Assembly (NCBI GenBank): GCA_028690885.1
Contig: JAQVAJ010000001.1
Coordinates: 1-37,481 of the forward strand
Direction of reading: 5' to 3'
Source: Clostridia bacterium
Lineage (GTDB): Bacteria > Bacillota > Clostridia > DUPQ01
Length of the DNA stretch: 37,481 nucleotides
The translations under genes and the position numbers were made by a program. The stretch's first letter is position 1, and the number at the start of each line of letters is the position of its first letter. This document shows, in pieces, positions 9,427 to 17,568 of the stretch. Below the pieces are notes generated by a model. It worked only from the letters and a program-made list of their open reading frames with translations, had not been told where the DNA came from and did no database searches.

Positions 9427-10593
9427 ATGTTACTCGAAAGTTTAAAAGATTTATTTAATCAATCAGCATTTGTAAATATCACTTGGCAGCAAGGCATACT
9501 TATAGTAGTATCTCTTGTGCTGTTATATTTAGGAATAGTTAAGAAATTCGAGCCTCTTCTGCTTGTACCTATAGCTTTCGGTATGTTAGCTACGAATCTT
9601 CCTGGTTCAAACGTTTTTAATCCTGAATTATGGGAAAATATGAAGAATATTAATTATGGTGATGTCTTAAGAAATGGCGGATTACTGGATATATTATATA
9701 TTGGAATAAAAGTTGGTTTATTCCCACCACTTATATTTATGGGCATAGGAGCTATGACCGATTTCGGTCCTCTGATTGCTAATCCAAAAAGCTTTATACT
9801 AGGAGCATCAGCACAGTTTGGTATATTCTCTGCATATTTCTTAGCAACAAAATTGGGATTTACTGCAGCAGAATCAGGAGCGATTGGAATAATTGGCGGA
9901 GCAGACGGACCTACTGCCATTTATACTGCATCCATCTTGGCCCCACATCTTTTAGGAGCCATTGCTGTTGCGGCATATTCATATATGGCCTTAGTCCCAG
10001 TTATACAACCTCCGTTTATGAAGATGCTCACTACAAAAAAGGAAAGAGCAATTGTCATGGAGCAATTAAGACCTGTAAGTAAAACAGAGAAGATAATATT
10101 CCCTATACTAGTTACAATCGTTGTTGCATTCTTAATTCCAAGCGCAGCTGTTCTTGTCGCATCTTTAATGGTTGGAAACTTGCTTAAGGAAAGTGGTGTT
10201 ACTGATAGATTGTCAAAAACCTTGCAAAATGAATTTATTAACATTATAACTATTTGTCTCGGCCTTGCTGTGGGAGCTACAGCAACAGCATCTAATTTCT
10301 TAAAAGCAGAAACGCTTAAGATTCTTGGTCTTGGAGTATTAGCTTTCATATTCGGAACTATTACAGGAATACTGTTTGCTAAATTAATGAATGTTTTCAG
10401 TAAGAAAAAAATCAATCCTTTGATTGGTTCTGCCGGAGTTTCTGCAGTTCCTATGGCAGCAAGGATATCTCAGAAAGTTGCACAAAGCGAAAATCCGAAT
10501 ATATTCTTATTGATGCATGCGATGGGACCTAATGTTGCAGGAGTTATTGGTTCAGCCATTGCTGCGGGAGTTTTAATTTCACTTCTTGGATAA
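9427..10593 (+). CDS. Sodium ion-translocating decarboxylase beta subunit
   Basis: Integral membrane carboxybiotin decarboxylase, 388 residues, which couples decarboxylation of carboxybiotin to Na+ export. The signature GGADGPTAIYTA (Asp160) corresponds to the Na+-binding aspartate region of OadB/GcdB/MmdB, and the later block with VGATATASNFLKAETL matches the second sodium-site region. About nine to ten hydrophobic segments are spread over the length. It forms a pair with the small membrane subunit upstream and is ended by a terminator 58 bases after the stop. OadB, GcdB and MmdB share this sequence, so the complex could act on oxaloacetate, glutaconyl-CoA or methylmalonyl-CoA. Confidence 0.93.
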   Translation: MLLESLKDLFNQSAFVNITWQQGILIVVSLVLLYLGIVKKFEPLLLVPIAFGMLATNLPGSNVFNPELWENMKNINYGDVLRNGGLLDILYIGIKVGLFPPLIFMGIGAMTDFGPLIANPKSFILGASAQFGIFSAYFLATKLGFTAAESGAIGIIGGADGPTAIYTASILAPHLLGAIAVAAYSYMALVPVIQPPFMKMLTTKKERAIVMEQLRPVSKTEKIIFPILVTIVVAFLIPSAAVLVASLMVGNLLKESGVTDRLSKTLQNEFINIITICLGLAVGATATASNFLKAETLKILGLGVLAFIFGTITGILFAKLMNVFSKKKINPLIGSAGVSAVPMAARISQKVAQSENPNIFLLMHAMGPNVAGVIGSAIAAGVLISLLG

Positions 10594-10650
10594 AAGAATA
10601 ACCTAATCTAATAGAGTTGAAAGAGTAAAAATATAAAATATAGAACATAG

Positions 10651-10678
10651 AATGACAGGGGAAACCCTGTTATTTTTT
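10651..10678 (+). terminator. Rho-independent terminator after the decarboxylase beta subunit
   Basis: A ten-pair stem (10651-10660 with 10665-10674, one G-T pair) closes a GAAA tetraloop. The core ACAGGG-GAAA-CCCTGT is perfect, and a T-rich run follows to 10678. It separates the decarboxylase genes from gdhA. Confidence 0.87.
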
Positions 10679-10682
10679 AAAA

Positions 10683-10719
10683 TTAACATATTGAAAATAT
10701 TATAAACATATGTTAATAT
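10683..10719 (+). promoter_or_regulatory. gdhA promoter with overlapping inverted repeats
   Basis: TTGAAA at 10691-10696 and an extended -10 (TG at 10711-10712, TAATAT at 10714-10719) are 17 bases apart. The arms TTAACATA (10683-10690) and TATGTTAA (10709-10716) form an 8-base inverted repeat that brackets the spacer. AACATATGTT (10705-10714) is also a palindrome covering the upstream edge of the -10. This looks like an operator, but I do not recognise the regulator. Confidence 0.55.
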
Positions 10720-10788
10720 AACTAAAATGATTTTTGTTTAATGAAATAATGCAAAAAATACTAAATATATGAATGGAGTAAACGAAAA

Positions 10789-12138
10789 ATGAAATTTAAA
10801 AGTCCTTATATTGCAAGAGTGTATGAAGACATAGTTGCAAGAAATCCTAACGAGCCAGAGTTTCATCAAGCTGTCAAAGAAGTCTTTGAAACTATTACAC
10901 CTGTAATAGAGAATAATGATATATATGAGAAACATGGAATACTTGAAAGAATAACCGAACCGGAAAGACTTATAACCTTCAGGGTGACATGGGTATCAGA
11001 TGATGGAAAAGTCAATGTTAACAGGGGATACCGTGTTCAGTTTAATTCAGCAATTGGTCCATATAAGGGAGGCCTTCGTCTTCATCCTTCAGTAAATGCA
11101 TCTGTTTTGAAATTCCTTGGCTTTGAACAGATTTTCAAAAATAGTCTAACAGGACTACCAATGGGCGGTGGAAAAGGAGGTTCTGACTTTAATCCAAAAG
11201 GAAAATCAGATATGGAGATAATGAGATTCTGTCAGGCATTTATGTCTGAGCTTTACAGACATATAGGCCCAAATCTTGATGTACCAGCCGGAGATATTGG
11301 AACAGGTGCTCGTGAAATAGGATATCTTTTTGGACAGTATAAAAGACTTGCAAATGAATTTACCGGCGTTTTAACTGGAAAAGGATTAGCCTATGGAGGT
11401 TCATTGGTTCGCAAAGAAGCTACAGGTTATGGGTTATGTTATTTTACTGAAGAAATGCTTAAGGGTTTAAAAAATGATTCAATAAAAAATAAAAAAGTAT
11501 GTGTATCTGGTTCTGGCAATGTTGCAATATATGCAATAGAGAAAATTTATGAACTTGGAGGACTTCCTGTTACAGCAAGCGATAGTGATGGATTTATATA
11601 TGATCCAAATGGTATCGATCTTGATTTATTGAAGAAACTTAAGGAAGTTGAAAGAAAAAGAATATTTGAATATGCTGATATAGTAAAAGGAGCTGAATAT
11701 TTTGAGGGTCAACGACCTTGGGCTATTCCATGTGATATAGCATTACCATGCGCTACGCAAAATGAATTAGAGCTGGATGATGCAAAAAAATTGGTTGAAA
11801 ATAATGTAATTGCAGTTGCAGAAGGTGCAAACATGCCTTGTACACCTGAAGCAATAGAGTATTTTCAGAATAGTAAGGTTCTTTATGGACCTGCGAAAGC
11901 AGCAAATGCAGGTGGAGTTGCAACAAGCGGATTGGAAATGAGCCAGAATTCCATGAGATATAGTTGGACCTTTGAAAAAGTTGATGAAAGATTGAAAGCT
12001 ATTATGAAAGGTATATTTGATAATGTTAGTGAAACGGCTAAAACTTATGGAGTTGAAGGCGATCTTATGGCAGGAGCTAATATGGCTGGGTTCTTAAAAG
12101 TTGCAGATGCAATGATTGCCCAAGGTATAATTTTTTAG
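10789..12138 (+). CDS. gdhA: NADP-type glutamate dehydrogenase
   Basis: Hexameric-type glutamate dehydrogenase, 449 residues, interconverting glutamate and 2-oxoglutarate plus ammonia in the cytosol. Active-site residues of the family are present: Lys93 (GPYKGG), Lys117, Lys129 (PMGGGKGGSDF) and Asp169 (VPAGDIG). The coenzyme domain has GSGNVAIYA followed by TASDSDG. The ASDS form is that of NADP-dependent enzymes such as E. coli GdhA, not the LSGPDG of the NAD-dependent Clostridium symbiosum enzyme, so NADPH use is likely. It has its own promoter and terminator, so it is a single-gene unit. The biosynthetic direction is favoured, but catabolic use in an amino-acid fermenter is not excluded. 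Confidence 0.96.
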   Translation: MKFKSPYIARVYEDIVARNPNEPEFHQAVKEVFETITPVIENNDIYEKHGILERITEPERLITFRVTWVSDDGKVNVNRGYRVQFNSAIGPYKGGLRLHPSVNASVLKFLGFEQIFKNSLTGLPMGGGKGGSDFNPKGKSDMEIMRFCQAFMSELYRHIGPNLDVPAGDIGTGAREIGYLFGQYKRLANEFTGVLTGKGLAYGGSLVRKEATGYGLCYFTEEMLKGLKNDSIKNKKVCVSGSGNVAIYAIEKIYELGGLPVTASDSDGFIYDPNGIDLDLLKKLKEVERKRIFEYADIVKGAEYFEGQRPWAIPCDIALPCATQNELELDDAKKLVENNVIAVAEGANMPCTPEAIEYFQNSKVLYGPAKAANAGGVATSGLEMSQNSMRYSWTFEKVDERLKAIMKGIFDNVSETAKTYGVEGDLMAGANMAGFLKVADAMIAQGIIF

Positions 12139-12165
12139 TAATATTCGTTTTTTAATATGCAAATT

Positions 12166-12195
12166 TAGAACTGTTCTAAACAGTTCTATTTTTTT
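12166..12195 (+). terminator. Rho-independent terminator after gdhA
   Basis: A perfect ten-pair stem, TAGAACTGTT (12166-12175) with AACAGTTCTA (12179-12188), closes a three-base loop and runs into seven T residues (12189-12195). Confidence 0.9.
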
Positions 12196-12243
12196 GCAGA
12201 ATTCAATTTTTACTAATTTTTAATGATCGTTTTAAAAATTTTA

Positions 12244-12271
12244 TTGATATTTTCTGATAATATGATAGAAT
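12244..12271 (+). promoter_or_regulatory. Promoter of the pheST T-box transcript
   Basis: TTGATA at 12244-12249 and TAGAAT at 12266-12271 are 16 bases apart, each matching consensus at five of six positions. Transcription would start near 12278, immediately ahead of the T-box stem I sequence. Confidence 0.65.
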
Positions 12272-12277
12272 ACTGTA

Positions 12278-12511
12278 AACACTATGAAGAAAGAAAGTAC
12301 CCTTATCTGATTTTTCAAAGAGAGACAATGCCTTGGCTGAAAGCGTTGTAAAGAGCAATTTGGGGAAGTTCCTTTTGGAGTGGTCCGGTTGAAAATTATA
12401 TGTAGGCTGGAACGGATGGACACCGATAGAAGTCTCTAGCATTGTTGGATGCGTAGTCTCATGGTTTGAATCAGCTTTCGCCCTATTGGGATGAAGGCTT
12501 TATTTATATTT
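12278..12511 (+). promoter_or_regulatory. Phenylalanine T-box riboswitch leader (tRNA-Phe sensing)
   Basis: The gap between gdhA and pheS is a T-box leader. Visible elements in order are AGAAAGAAAGTA (stem I base and K-turn), AGAGAG (stem I bulge), a distal stem ACAATGC/GCGTTGT with a GGCTGAAA loop, and the specifier region GAAG-TTC-CTTTTGGAG. TTC (12369-12371) is a Phe codon, matching pheS downstream. The stem III-like GTAGGC...ACGG...CACCG follows at about 12402-12426, and then the terminator. Uncharged tRNA-Phe should promote read-through. The canonical 14-base T-box (AGGGTGGNACCGCG) is not recognisable. Only TGGT at 12462-12465, complementary to the ACCA end of tRNA-Phe, is in the right place. 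Confidence 0.82.
12473..12511 (+). terminator. Attenuator terminator of the pheS T-box
   Basis: AGCTTTC-G-CCC (12473-12483) pairs with GGG-AT-GAAGGCT (12488-12499) around a TATT loop, followed by a T-rich tract to 12511. The TTCGCCCTATTGGGATGAAGG-like core is the usual shape of T-box terminators. The pheS ribosome binding site GGAGG follows at 12514-12518. Confidence 0.75.
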
Positions 12512-12527
12512 ACGGAGGAAAAGAAAA

Positions 12528-13544
12528 ATGTTACAGCTGGATAATATGTTAATAACAGCACAAAGCGAGATTTCTTCAGCAAAAGACATGAAGAGGATTG
12601 AAGAACTGAAGGTTCAATACTTAGGAAAAAAAGGAGAACTTACTCAGATATTAAGAGGTATGAGTTCTCTTTCACCTGAAGAAAGACCTGCAGCTGGAAA
12701 AGCTGCTAATGAAGCACGCGAAAAACTGAATATGCTGTTTGATGAGATGGAGCAAAAAATCCAGTATAACGTACTTAATGAAAGACTGGAAAAAGAGACT
12801 ATTGATGTTACAATGCCGGGAGTAAAAAATGAAATTGGTTCTATGCATCCTCTTTCACAAGTTATACAGAAAATAGAGGATATATTTATTGGATTAGGAT
12901 ATCAGATTGCAGAAGGTCCAGAAATTGAAACTGTTCATTATAATTTCGATCAATTAAATACACCGGAAAATCATCCATCAAAAGATGAACAGGATACATT
13001 CTATTTTGATGCACAAAAGCTTTTAAGGACACAGACCTCTCCTGTTCAAGCAAGGGTAATGGAACGTACAAATCCACCCATTAGAATAATATGTCCTGGA
13101 AGAGTATACAGATCTGATGAGATTGATGCTACTCATTCACCTTTATTCCATCAGGTAGAAGGACTTGTTGTTGATAAGGGAATAACAATGGGGAATCTGG
13201 TTGCGACTTTAAAATTATTTGCAAAAGAACTATTTGGGGAGTTTACAGAGATAAGGCTTCGTCCTCATTACTTTCCATTCACTGAACCAAGCGCAGAAGT
13301 TGATGTAAGCTGCTGGGTATGTAAAGGTAAAGGTTGTCCTGTTTGTAAGTATGAGGGATTTATTGAAATACTAGGTGCAGGTATGGTACATCCAAATGTT
13401 TTGAGAAACTGCGGGATTGATCCTGACATTTACACAGGCTTCGCATTTGGATTAGGTGTTGAGCGTACAGCTATGGCGGTATTTGGTATAAATGATTTAC
13501 GCTTATTATATGAAAATGACATGAGATTCTTGTCTCAATTCTAG
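12528..13544 (+). CDS. pheS: Phenylalanyl-tRNA synthetase alpha subunit
   Basis: Catalytic subunit of the heterotetrameric class II enzyme that charges tRNA-Phe; 338 residues, the normal length. The N-terminal coiled-coil tRNA-binding region (about 1-90) is followed by the class II core, with motif 2 around RIICPGRVYRSDEIDATHSP and motif 3 in FAFGLGVERTAMAVFGI. The FTEPSAEVDV block is family-specific. GGAGG at 12514-12518 decides the start. Expression is controlled by the T-box leader. pheT follows after ten bases. Confidence 0.98.
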   Translation: MLQLDNMLITAQSEISSAKDMKRIEELKVQYLGKKGELTQILRGMSSLSPEERPAAGKAANEAREKLNMLFDEMEQKIQYNVLNERLEKETIDVTMPGVKNEIGSMHPLSQVIQKIEDIFIGLGYQIAEGPEIETVHYNFDQLNTPENHPSKDEQDTFYFDAQKLLRTQTSPVQARVMERTNPPIRIICPGRVYRSDEIDATHSPLFHQVEGLVVDKGITMGNLVATLKLFAKELFGEFTEIRLRPHYFPFTEPSAEVDVSCWVCKGKGCPVCKYEGFIEILGAGMVHPNVLRNCGIDPDIYTGFAFGLGVERTAMAVFGINDLRLLYENDMRFLSQF

Positions 13545-13554
13545 GAGGATATAT

Positions 13555-15933
13555 ATGAAAACACCAATAAGCTGGTTAAGAGATTTTGTTAAAATAGATA
13601 GAGATATAAAAAGTTTTTGTGATTTAATGACAATGAGTGGAACAAAAGTTGAAGGTTATTCAATTGTTGGAAAAGAGATAAATCGTGTTGTTACTGGAAA
13701 AATTCTAGAATTATGGAATCATCCTGATTCTGATCATCTGCTAATTGCAAAAGTTGATGTTAAAGAATCTGTTCTTCAGATTGTTACAGGTGCTCCAAAT
13801 GTCAAGGTAGGACAAATAGTACCTATAGCTTTAGATAATTCAACTCTGCCAAAAGGTAAAATAATCAGAAAAGGTAAATTAAGAGGAGAATTATCTGAGG
13901 GTATGATGTGTTCTGTTCAGGAACTTAATCTTACAAAACATGATTATCCTGATGCTTGCGATGATGGAATATGGATTTTAAAAGAAGACACTCCTATCGG
14001 AATGGATATTAAAAAATATGCAGGTCTTGACGATACTGTTGTTGAATTTGAAATAACTCCGAACAGACAGGATTGTTATTGTATTAAAGGTATTGCAAGA
14101 GAAGCATCGGCTGCTCTCAATGTTCCAATAAAAGAAAAACAAATTGCATTAAAAGAGCAGGGAAAAGGAAAATCTTCTGATTATATAAAAATAACTATAT
14201 CAGCATACGATTTATGTTCAAGATATTGTGGCAGGATTATAACTGATGTTGTAATCGAGCCATCTCCTGAATGGATGCGTCAAAGACTTAGAAATGCTGG
14301 AGTAAGACCTATAAATAACATAGTTGATATCACTAATTATGTTATGCTGGAATTAGGGCAGCCAATGCATGCATTTGACTTAAACTATATTGAAGGTGGT
14401 CTTATAAATGTAAGAAGAGCATATAATGATGAATTAGTTATTACTCTAGATGAAAAAGAAAGAGAACTTGACAGTTCTATGCTAGTAATATCAGATGCTA
14501 AAAAAACTGTTGCTGTAGCAGGTATTATGGGAGCTATGAATAGCGAAGTAAATGAGAACACTAAAACAGTTCTTTTTGAATCTGCTATGTTTAATCCGAC
14601 AAGCATTAGAATAACTGCAAAGAAGCTTGGCATGCGTACAGATTCATCTGCTCTTTTTGAAAAAGGACTTGATGCAAATAATACTTTGACTGCTATCAAC
14701 AGAGCATGTGAGCTAGTTGAGATGATTGGTGCAGGTAAAGTATCAAAGGGAATAATTGATGTACATAAAGAATTGCCAATGCCAAATAGTGTATTGCTTG
14801 ATTCAGATAAGATAAATACTCTTTTAGGTACTGACATTAAGATAAATGATATGAAGTCAATACTTACAAGATTAGGTATGAGTATTAAGTCAGATAATAC
14901 AGTAGTTGTTCCGACTTTCAGACCAGATGTTTCAACATATGCTGATCTTGCAGAAGAAATTGCTAGGTTATATGGTTACAACAAAATAGTACCTTCTCTG
15001 ACATTGGGACAATCGGTAACTCAAGGAGCAAGAACGCATATTCAAAATGTCAGAAAAACTATTAGTGAAACATTAGTTTGTTGCGGATTGTATGAAATAA
15101 TGACTTATTCGTTTATCAGCCCTAAGAATTTCGATAAGCTTGGATTAGATATGAATAATCCTCTTAGAGATTGCATGGTTATAAAAAATCCATTGGGGGA
15201 AGATTTTTCAGTTATGCGAACAACTACTATACCAGGAATGCTAAAGGTATTATCTTACAATAGCAACAGAAATTTACAAAAAGCAAGATTTTTTGAAATT
15301 GGAAAAACATATCATCCTAGTGATAATTTAGCAAAAGAAATCGACTATATAACTGTTGGCATGTATGGCTCATGTGATTTTTACGATATAAAAGGAGTTG
15401 CAGAAAGTGTGCTGAAAAGATTAGGGATAACAGATGTTTTTTATAGCACGAATATGGAAAATGAAGTATTTCATAAAGGAAGATGTGCTGACATAATCCA
15501 TGATGGAAGCAAAATTGGTATTCTTGGACAGATAGATTACAAAGTCACTGAAGCTTTTGATGCTCCTGATGAATCATATATCCTTATTATGCCGATTGAA
15601 GAGTTAGCTCAAAAGACTGATTTTTCCAGAAACTTCAAGTCTTTACCTAAGTATCCTTCATCACAGAGAGATCTTTCAGTAGTAGTTAATAAATCTATTT
15701 TGTCTGCAGATTTACTGAATGAGTCAAGGAAGGTTGCCAAGGATATTTTAGAAGATGTTCAGTTGTTTGACATGTATACAGGAGGCCAGATTGAAGAGGG
15801 CTATAAGAGCCTCTCATATGCGTTCACATTCAGATCAATTGAAAGAACTCTTGAAGAAGATGAAGTTAATAAAGCAATGTCTGATATTATAAATATTTTA
15901 GAAAAGAAATTTGATGCAAAGATAAGATGTTAG
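13555..15933 (+). CDS. pheT: Phenylalanyl-tRNA synthetase beta subunit
   Basis: Structural and editing subunit, 792 residues, full length. Domain order is standard: an N-terminal OB-fold tRNA-binding domain (about 40-150, ILELWNHPDSDHLLIAKVDV), B3/B4 editing region (about 210-380), B5 (about 405-475), a class II-like core, and the C-terminal anticodon-binding FDX-ACB domain (about 700-792, FKSLPKYPSSQRDLSVVV). A ribosome binding site, AGGAGG, overlaps the pheS stop. The end overlaps the next gene by seven bases. Confidence 0.98.
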   Translation: MKTPISWLRDFVKIDRDIKSFCDLMTMSGTKVEGYSIVGKEINRVVTGKILELWNHPDSDHLLIAKVDVKESVLQIVTGAPNVKVGQIVPIALDNSTLPKGKIIRKGKLRGELSEGMMCSVQELNLTKHDYPDACDDGIWILKEDTPIGMDIKKYAGLDDTVVEFEITPNRQDCYCIKGIAREASAALNVPIKEKQIALKEQGKGKSSDYIKITISAYDLCSRYCGRIITDVVIEPSPEWMRQRLRNAGVRPINNIVDITNYVMLELGQPMHAFDLNYIEGGLINVRRAYNDELVITLDEKERELDSSMLVISDAKKTVAVAGIMGAMNSEVNENTKTVLFESAMFNPTSIRITAKKLGMRTDSSALFEKGLDANNTLTAINRACELVEMIGAGKVSKGIIDVHKELPMPNSVLLDSDKINTLLGTDIKINDMKSILTRLGMSIKSDNTVVVPTFRPDVSTYADLAEEIARLYGYNKIVPSLTLGQSVTQGARTHIQNVRKTISETLVCCGLYEIMTYSFISPKNFDKLGLDMNNPLRDCMVIKNPLGEDFSVMRTTTIPGMLKVLSYNSNRNLQKARFFEIGKTYHPSDNLAKEIDYITVGMYGSCDFYDIKGVAESVLKRLGITDVFYSTNMENEVFHKGRCADIIHDGSKIGILGQIDYKVTEAFDAPDESYILIMPIEELAQKTDFSRNFKSLPKYPSSQRDLSVVVNKSILSADLLNESRKVAKDILEDVQLFDMYTGGQIEEGYKSLSYAFTFRSIERTLEEDEVNKAMSDIINILEKKFDAKIRC

Positions 15934-16319
15934 AGGATGTATATAAAAGATTTGAAAATGACAGGTTTGCTTATGGCCTTCTGAACTGTGAAATTGTTGA
16001 GATTTCAGAGGGGAAGGCCTCAGCTTCACTTATGGTAAAGAGAGACCATTTGAATGGTGTTGATCTTTGTCAGGGAGGTGTTATATATTCACTTGCTGAT
16101 TTTTCTTGCGCAATGGCTGCGAATTCATATGGTCCGGTCTGTGTAACACTTGAAAATAATATTATATATAAGAAGTCAGTTAAAGAAGGGGAAATCATGA
16201 TTGCCTCATCCTTGGTTATTGAAAGAATGAAGAAAATACTAATATGTGAATGTGTAATCACCGTAAATTATGAGATCAGGGTAATAATGAAGTCCAAGTT
16301 GTTGAGTGTTGAGCAATAA
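15927..16319 (+). CDS. Hotdog-fold thioesterase, PaaI/YbgC-like
   Basis: Small protein of 130 residues with the single-hotdog PaaI layout. The core reads HLNGVDLCQGGVIYSLADFS, then a long helix, then VTLENNIIYKKSVKEGEI. Family members hydrolyse acyl- or aryl-CoA thioesters as tetramers. The Asn and Asp of the family pattern are kept, but the usual HGG is QGG here, a variant also seen in related proteins. The start lies inside the pheT reading frame, seven bases before its stop, so it should be translated by coupling. No link to tRNA charging is known to me. The substrate is unknown. Confidence 0.8.
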   Translation: MLEDVYKRFENDRFAYGLLNCEIVEISEGKASASLMVKRDHLNGVDLCQGGVIYSLADFSCAMAANSYGPVCVTLENNIIYKKSVKEGEIMIASSLVIERMKKILICECVITVNYEIRVIMKSKLLSVEQ

Positions 16320-16337
16320 TGTAATATACTTTACATT
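16302..16337 (+). promoter_or_regulatory. Promoter with a -10 flanked by an inverted repeat, upstream of the SEDS gene
   Basis: TTGAGT (16302-16307) and TATACT (16325-16330) are 17 bases apart. The -10 hexamer is exactly bracketed by the perfect arms AATGTAA (16318-16324) and TTACATT (16331-16337), so a dimeric regulator bound there would block the promoter. Confidence 0.5.
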
Positions 16338-16360
16338 AAAGAAGATGAAAGGCATTGTTG

Positions 16361-17485
16361 ATGTTCAATAAAATCAGCGTCAGGACATTTTTTAAAAAGT
16401 TTGATTATATTCTTTTAGGATTAGTCTTAGCTTTAACAGCAATAGGTATTGTTGCTATGCCTAGTGTTGTTGATACTATGAATTCCGGTCCGTCAATTCT
16501 TAAAACGCAATTATTCAGTATAGCTTTAGGATTATTTTTGTGCTTGGGATTTTCCATATTGGATTACTCATTTTTGCGCTACTGGGGTATTGCATTCTAT
16601 ATAATAGGTTTATTAATGCTTATGTATGTTATTCCATTCGGATATGGCAGAGATAATGTTAATATTGGATCGAATAGCTGGATAGATTTATTCGGAGTAT
16701 TCAGTTTTCAACCTTCTGAACTAATGAAAGTAGCATATATGATGTTCCTTCCTTCTCAATTTGAGCTGCTTAAAGAGGAATTTTCCCTAAAAAGACTTAT
16801 ATTTATTGCAATATCAGGAATTCTACCTATAGGTCTTATCCTTATGCAGCCAGACTTAGGAACTGCAACTGTTTTTGCTTTTTCTTTTGCAGTACTAATA
16901 TTTGTATATGGTATTAAATACAGATATATAATTTTATCTGTACTGGCTTTGGGTATTTCCTTGCCTTTTATTTGGATGTTTTTGGATGACTGGCAAAAAA
17001 ATAGGATTCGTGTTTTTATTGATCCGACTTTTGATCCTACTGGTGCAGGATATCAGACATCAAAATCTATCGTTGCTTTAGGTAGCGGAGGATGGTCTGG
17101 AGCAGGTCTTTTTAATGGTATTCAAACTCAGGGTAATGGAATACCCATTAAAGAATCAGATTTCATTTTTTCTGCAATTGGAGAAGAATTGGGATTCATA
17201 GGATGTGCTGCTATAGTGTTATTAGCCTTTGGGATTATTATCAGATGTATATACATTGCATCAAAATGTGCAAGTTATTATGGTCAGTTCATAGTTGCAG
17301 GTATGTCTGCAATGATAGCTTTCCATTTTATAGAAAATATTGGAATGAATATAGGACTTCTTCCTGTAACGGGAATACCTCTGCCATTTATATCTGCAGG
17401 AGGCACAAACCTTATAGGAAGTTTTGCAATGATTGGAATAATAATATCTGCTTCAATCAGAAGAGAACAGGTTAAAAGGTTGTAA
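16361..17485 (+). CDS. RodA/FtsW/SpoVE-type SEDS peptidoglycan glycosyltransferase
   Basis: Polytopic membrane protein, 374 residues, about ten membrane segments. It polymerises lipid II into glycan strands together with a class B PBP. The SEDS signatures are VFSFQPSELMKVAY and the extracellular-loop motif KESDFIFSAIGEELG with the catalytic-type Asp267, then PLPFISAGGTNL. I start at ATG 16361 because GAAAGG (16347-16352) is eight bases upstream; in-frame TTGs at 16355 and 16358 are too close to it. It lies before the mraZ promoter and is separated from it by a terminator, which favours RodA (elongation) over the second SEDS gene at 25728. The RodA versus FtsW choice is inference. Confidence 0.9.
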   Translation: MFNKISVRTFFKKFDYILLGLVLALTAIGIVAMPSVVDTMNSGPSILKTQLFSIALGLFLCLGFSILDYSFLRYWGIAFYIIGLLMLMYVIPFGYGRDNVNIGSNSWIDLFGVFSFQPSELMKVAYMMFLPSQFELLKEEFSLKRLIFIAISGILPIGLILMQPDLGTATVFAFSFAVLIFVYGIKYRYIILSVLALGISLPFIWMFLDDWQKNRIRVFIDPTFDPTGAGYQTSKSIVALGSGGWSGAGLFNGIQTQGNGIPIKESDFIFSAIGEELGFIGCAAIVLLAFGIIIRCIYIASKCASYYGQFIVAGMSAMIAFHFIENIGMNIGLLPVTGIPLPFISAGGTNLIGSFAMIGIIISASIRREQVKRL

Positions 17486-17509
17486 ATAATATAAAGAGTG
17501 ATTTTGAAG

Positions 17510-17534
17510 ACGTCTCTGATAGAGGCGTTTTTTT
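17510..17534 (+). terminator. Rho-independent terminator between the SEDS gene and mraZ
   Basis: ACGTCTCT (17510-17517) pairs with AGAGGCGT (17521-17528), with one G-T pair, around a GAT loop, followed by seven T residues (17528-17534). It insulates the division operon. Confidence 0.88.
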
Positions 17535-17568
17535 ATTTTGAAAATGTAAAAAAAGTGTGAAAATAGTA

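Noticed and set aside
9921..10415. Minus-strand ORF of 164 residues opposite the decarboxylase beta subunit
   Set aside because: It lies wholly within a well-conserved gene, has no ribosome binding site and no recognisable domain; it reflects codon bias of the plus strand.
12380..12390. GTGGTCCGG resembling the T-box core GTGGTACCG
   Set aside because: It lies just after the specifier loop and before stem III, about 90 bases from the terminator, so it cannot be the antiterminator bulge.
12463..12472. GGTTTGAATC resembling a tRNA T-arm (GGTTCGAATC)
   Set aside because: No acceptor, D or anticodon arms fit around it, and it lies inside the T-box leader.
14385..14837. Minus-strand ORF of 150 residues opposite pheT
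   Set aside because: Entirely inside the conserved pheT frame and low-complexity in composition; a shadow frame.
16319..16336. TGTAA...TTACA near the SEDS promoter considered as a GlnR/TnrA site
   Set aside because: The spacing is six bases where GlnR/TnrA sites need seven.
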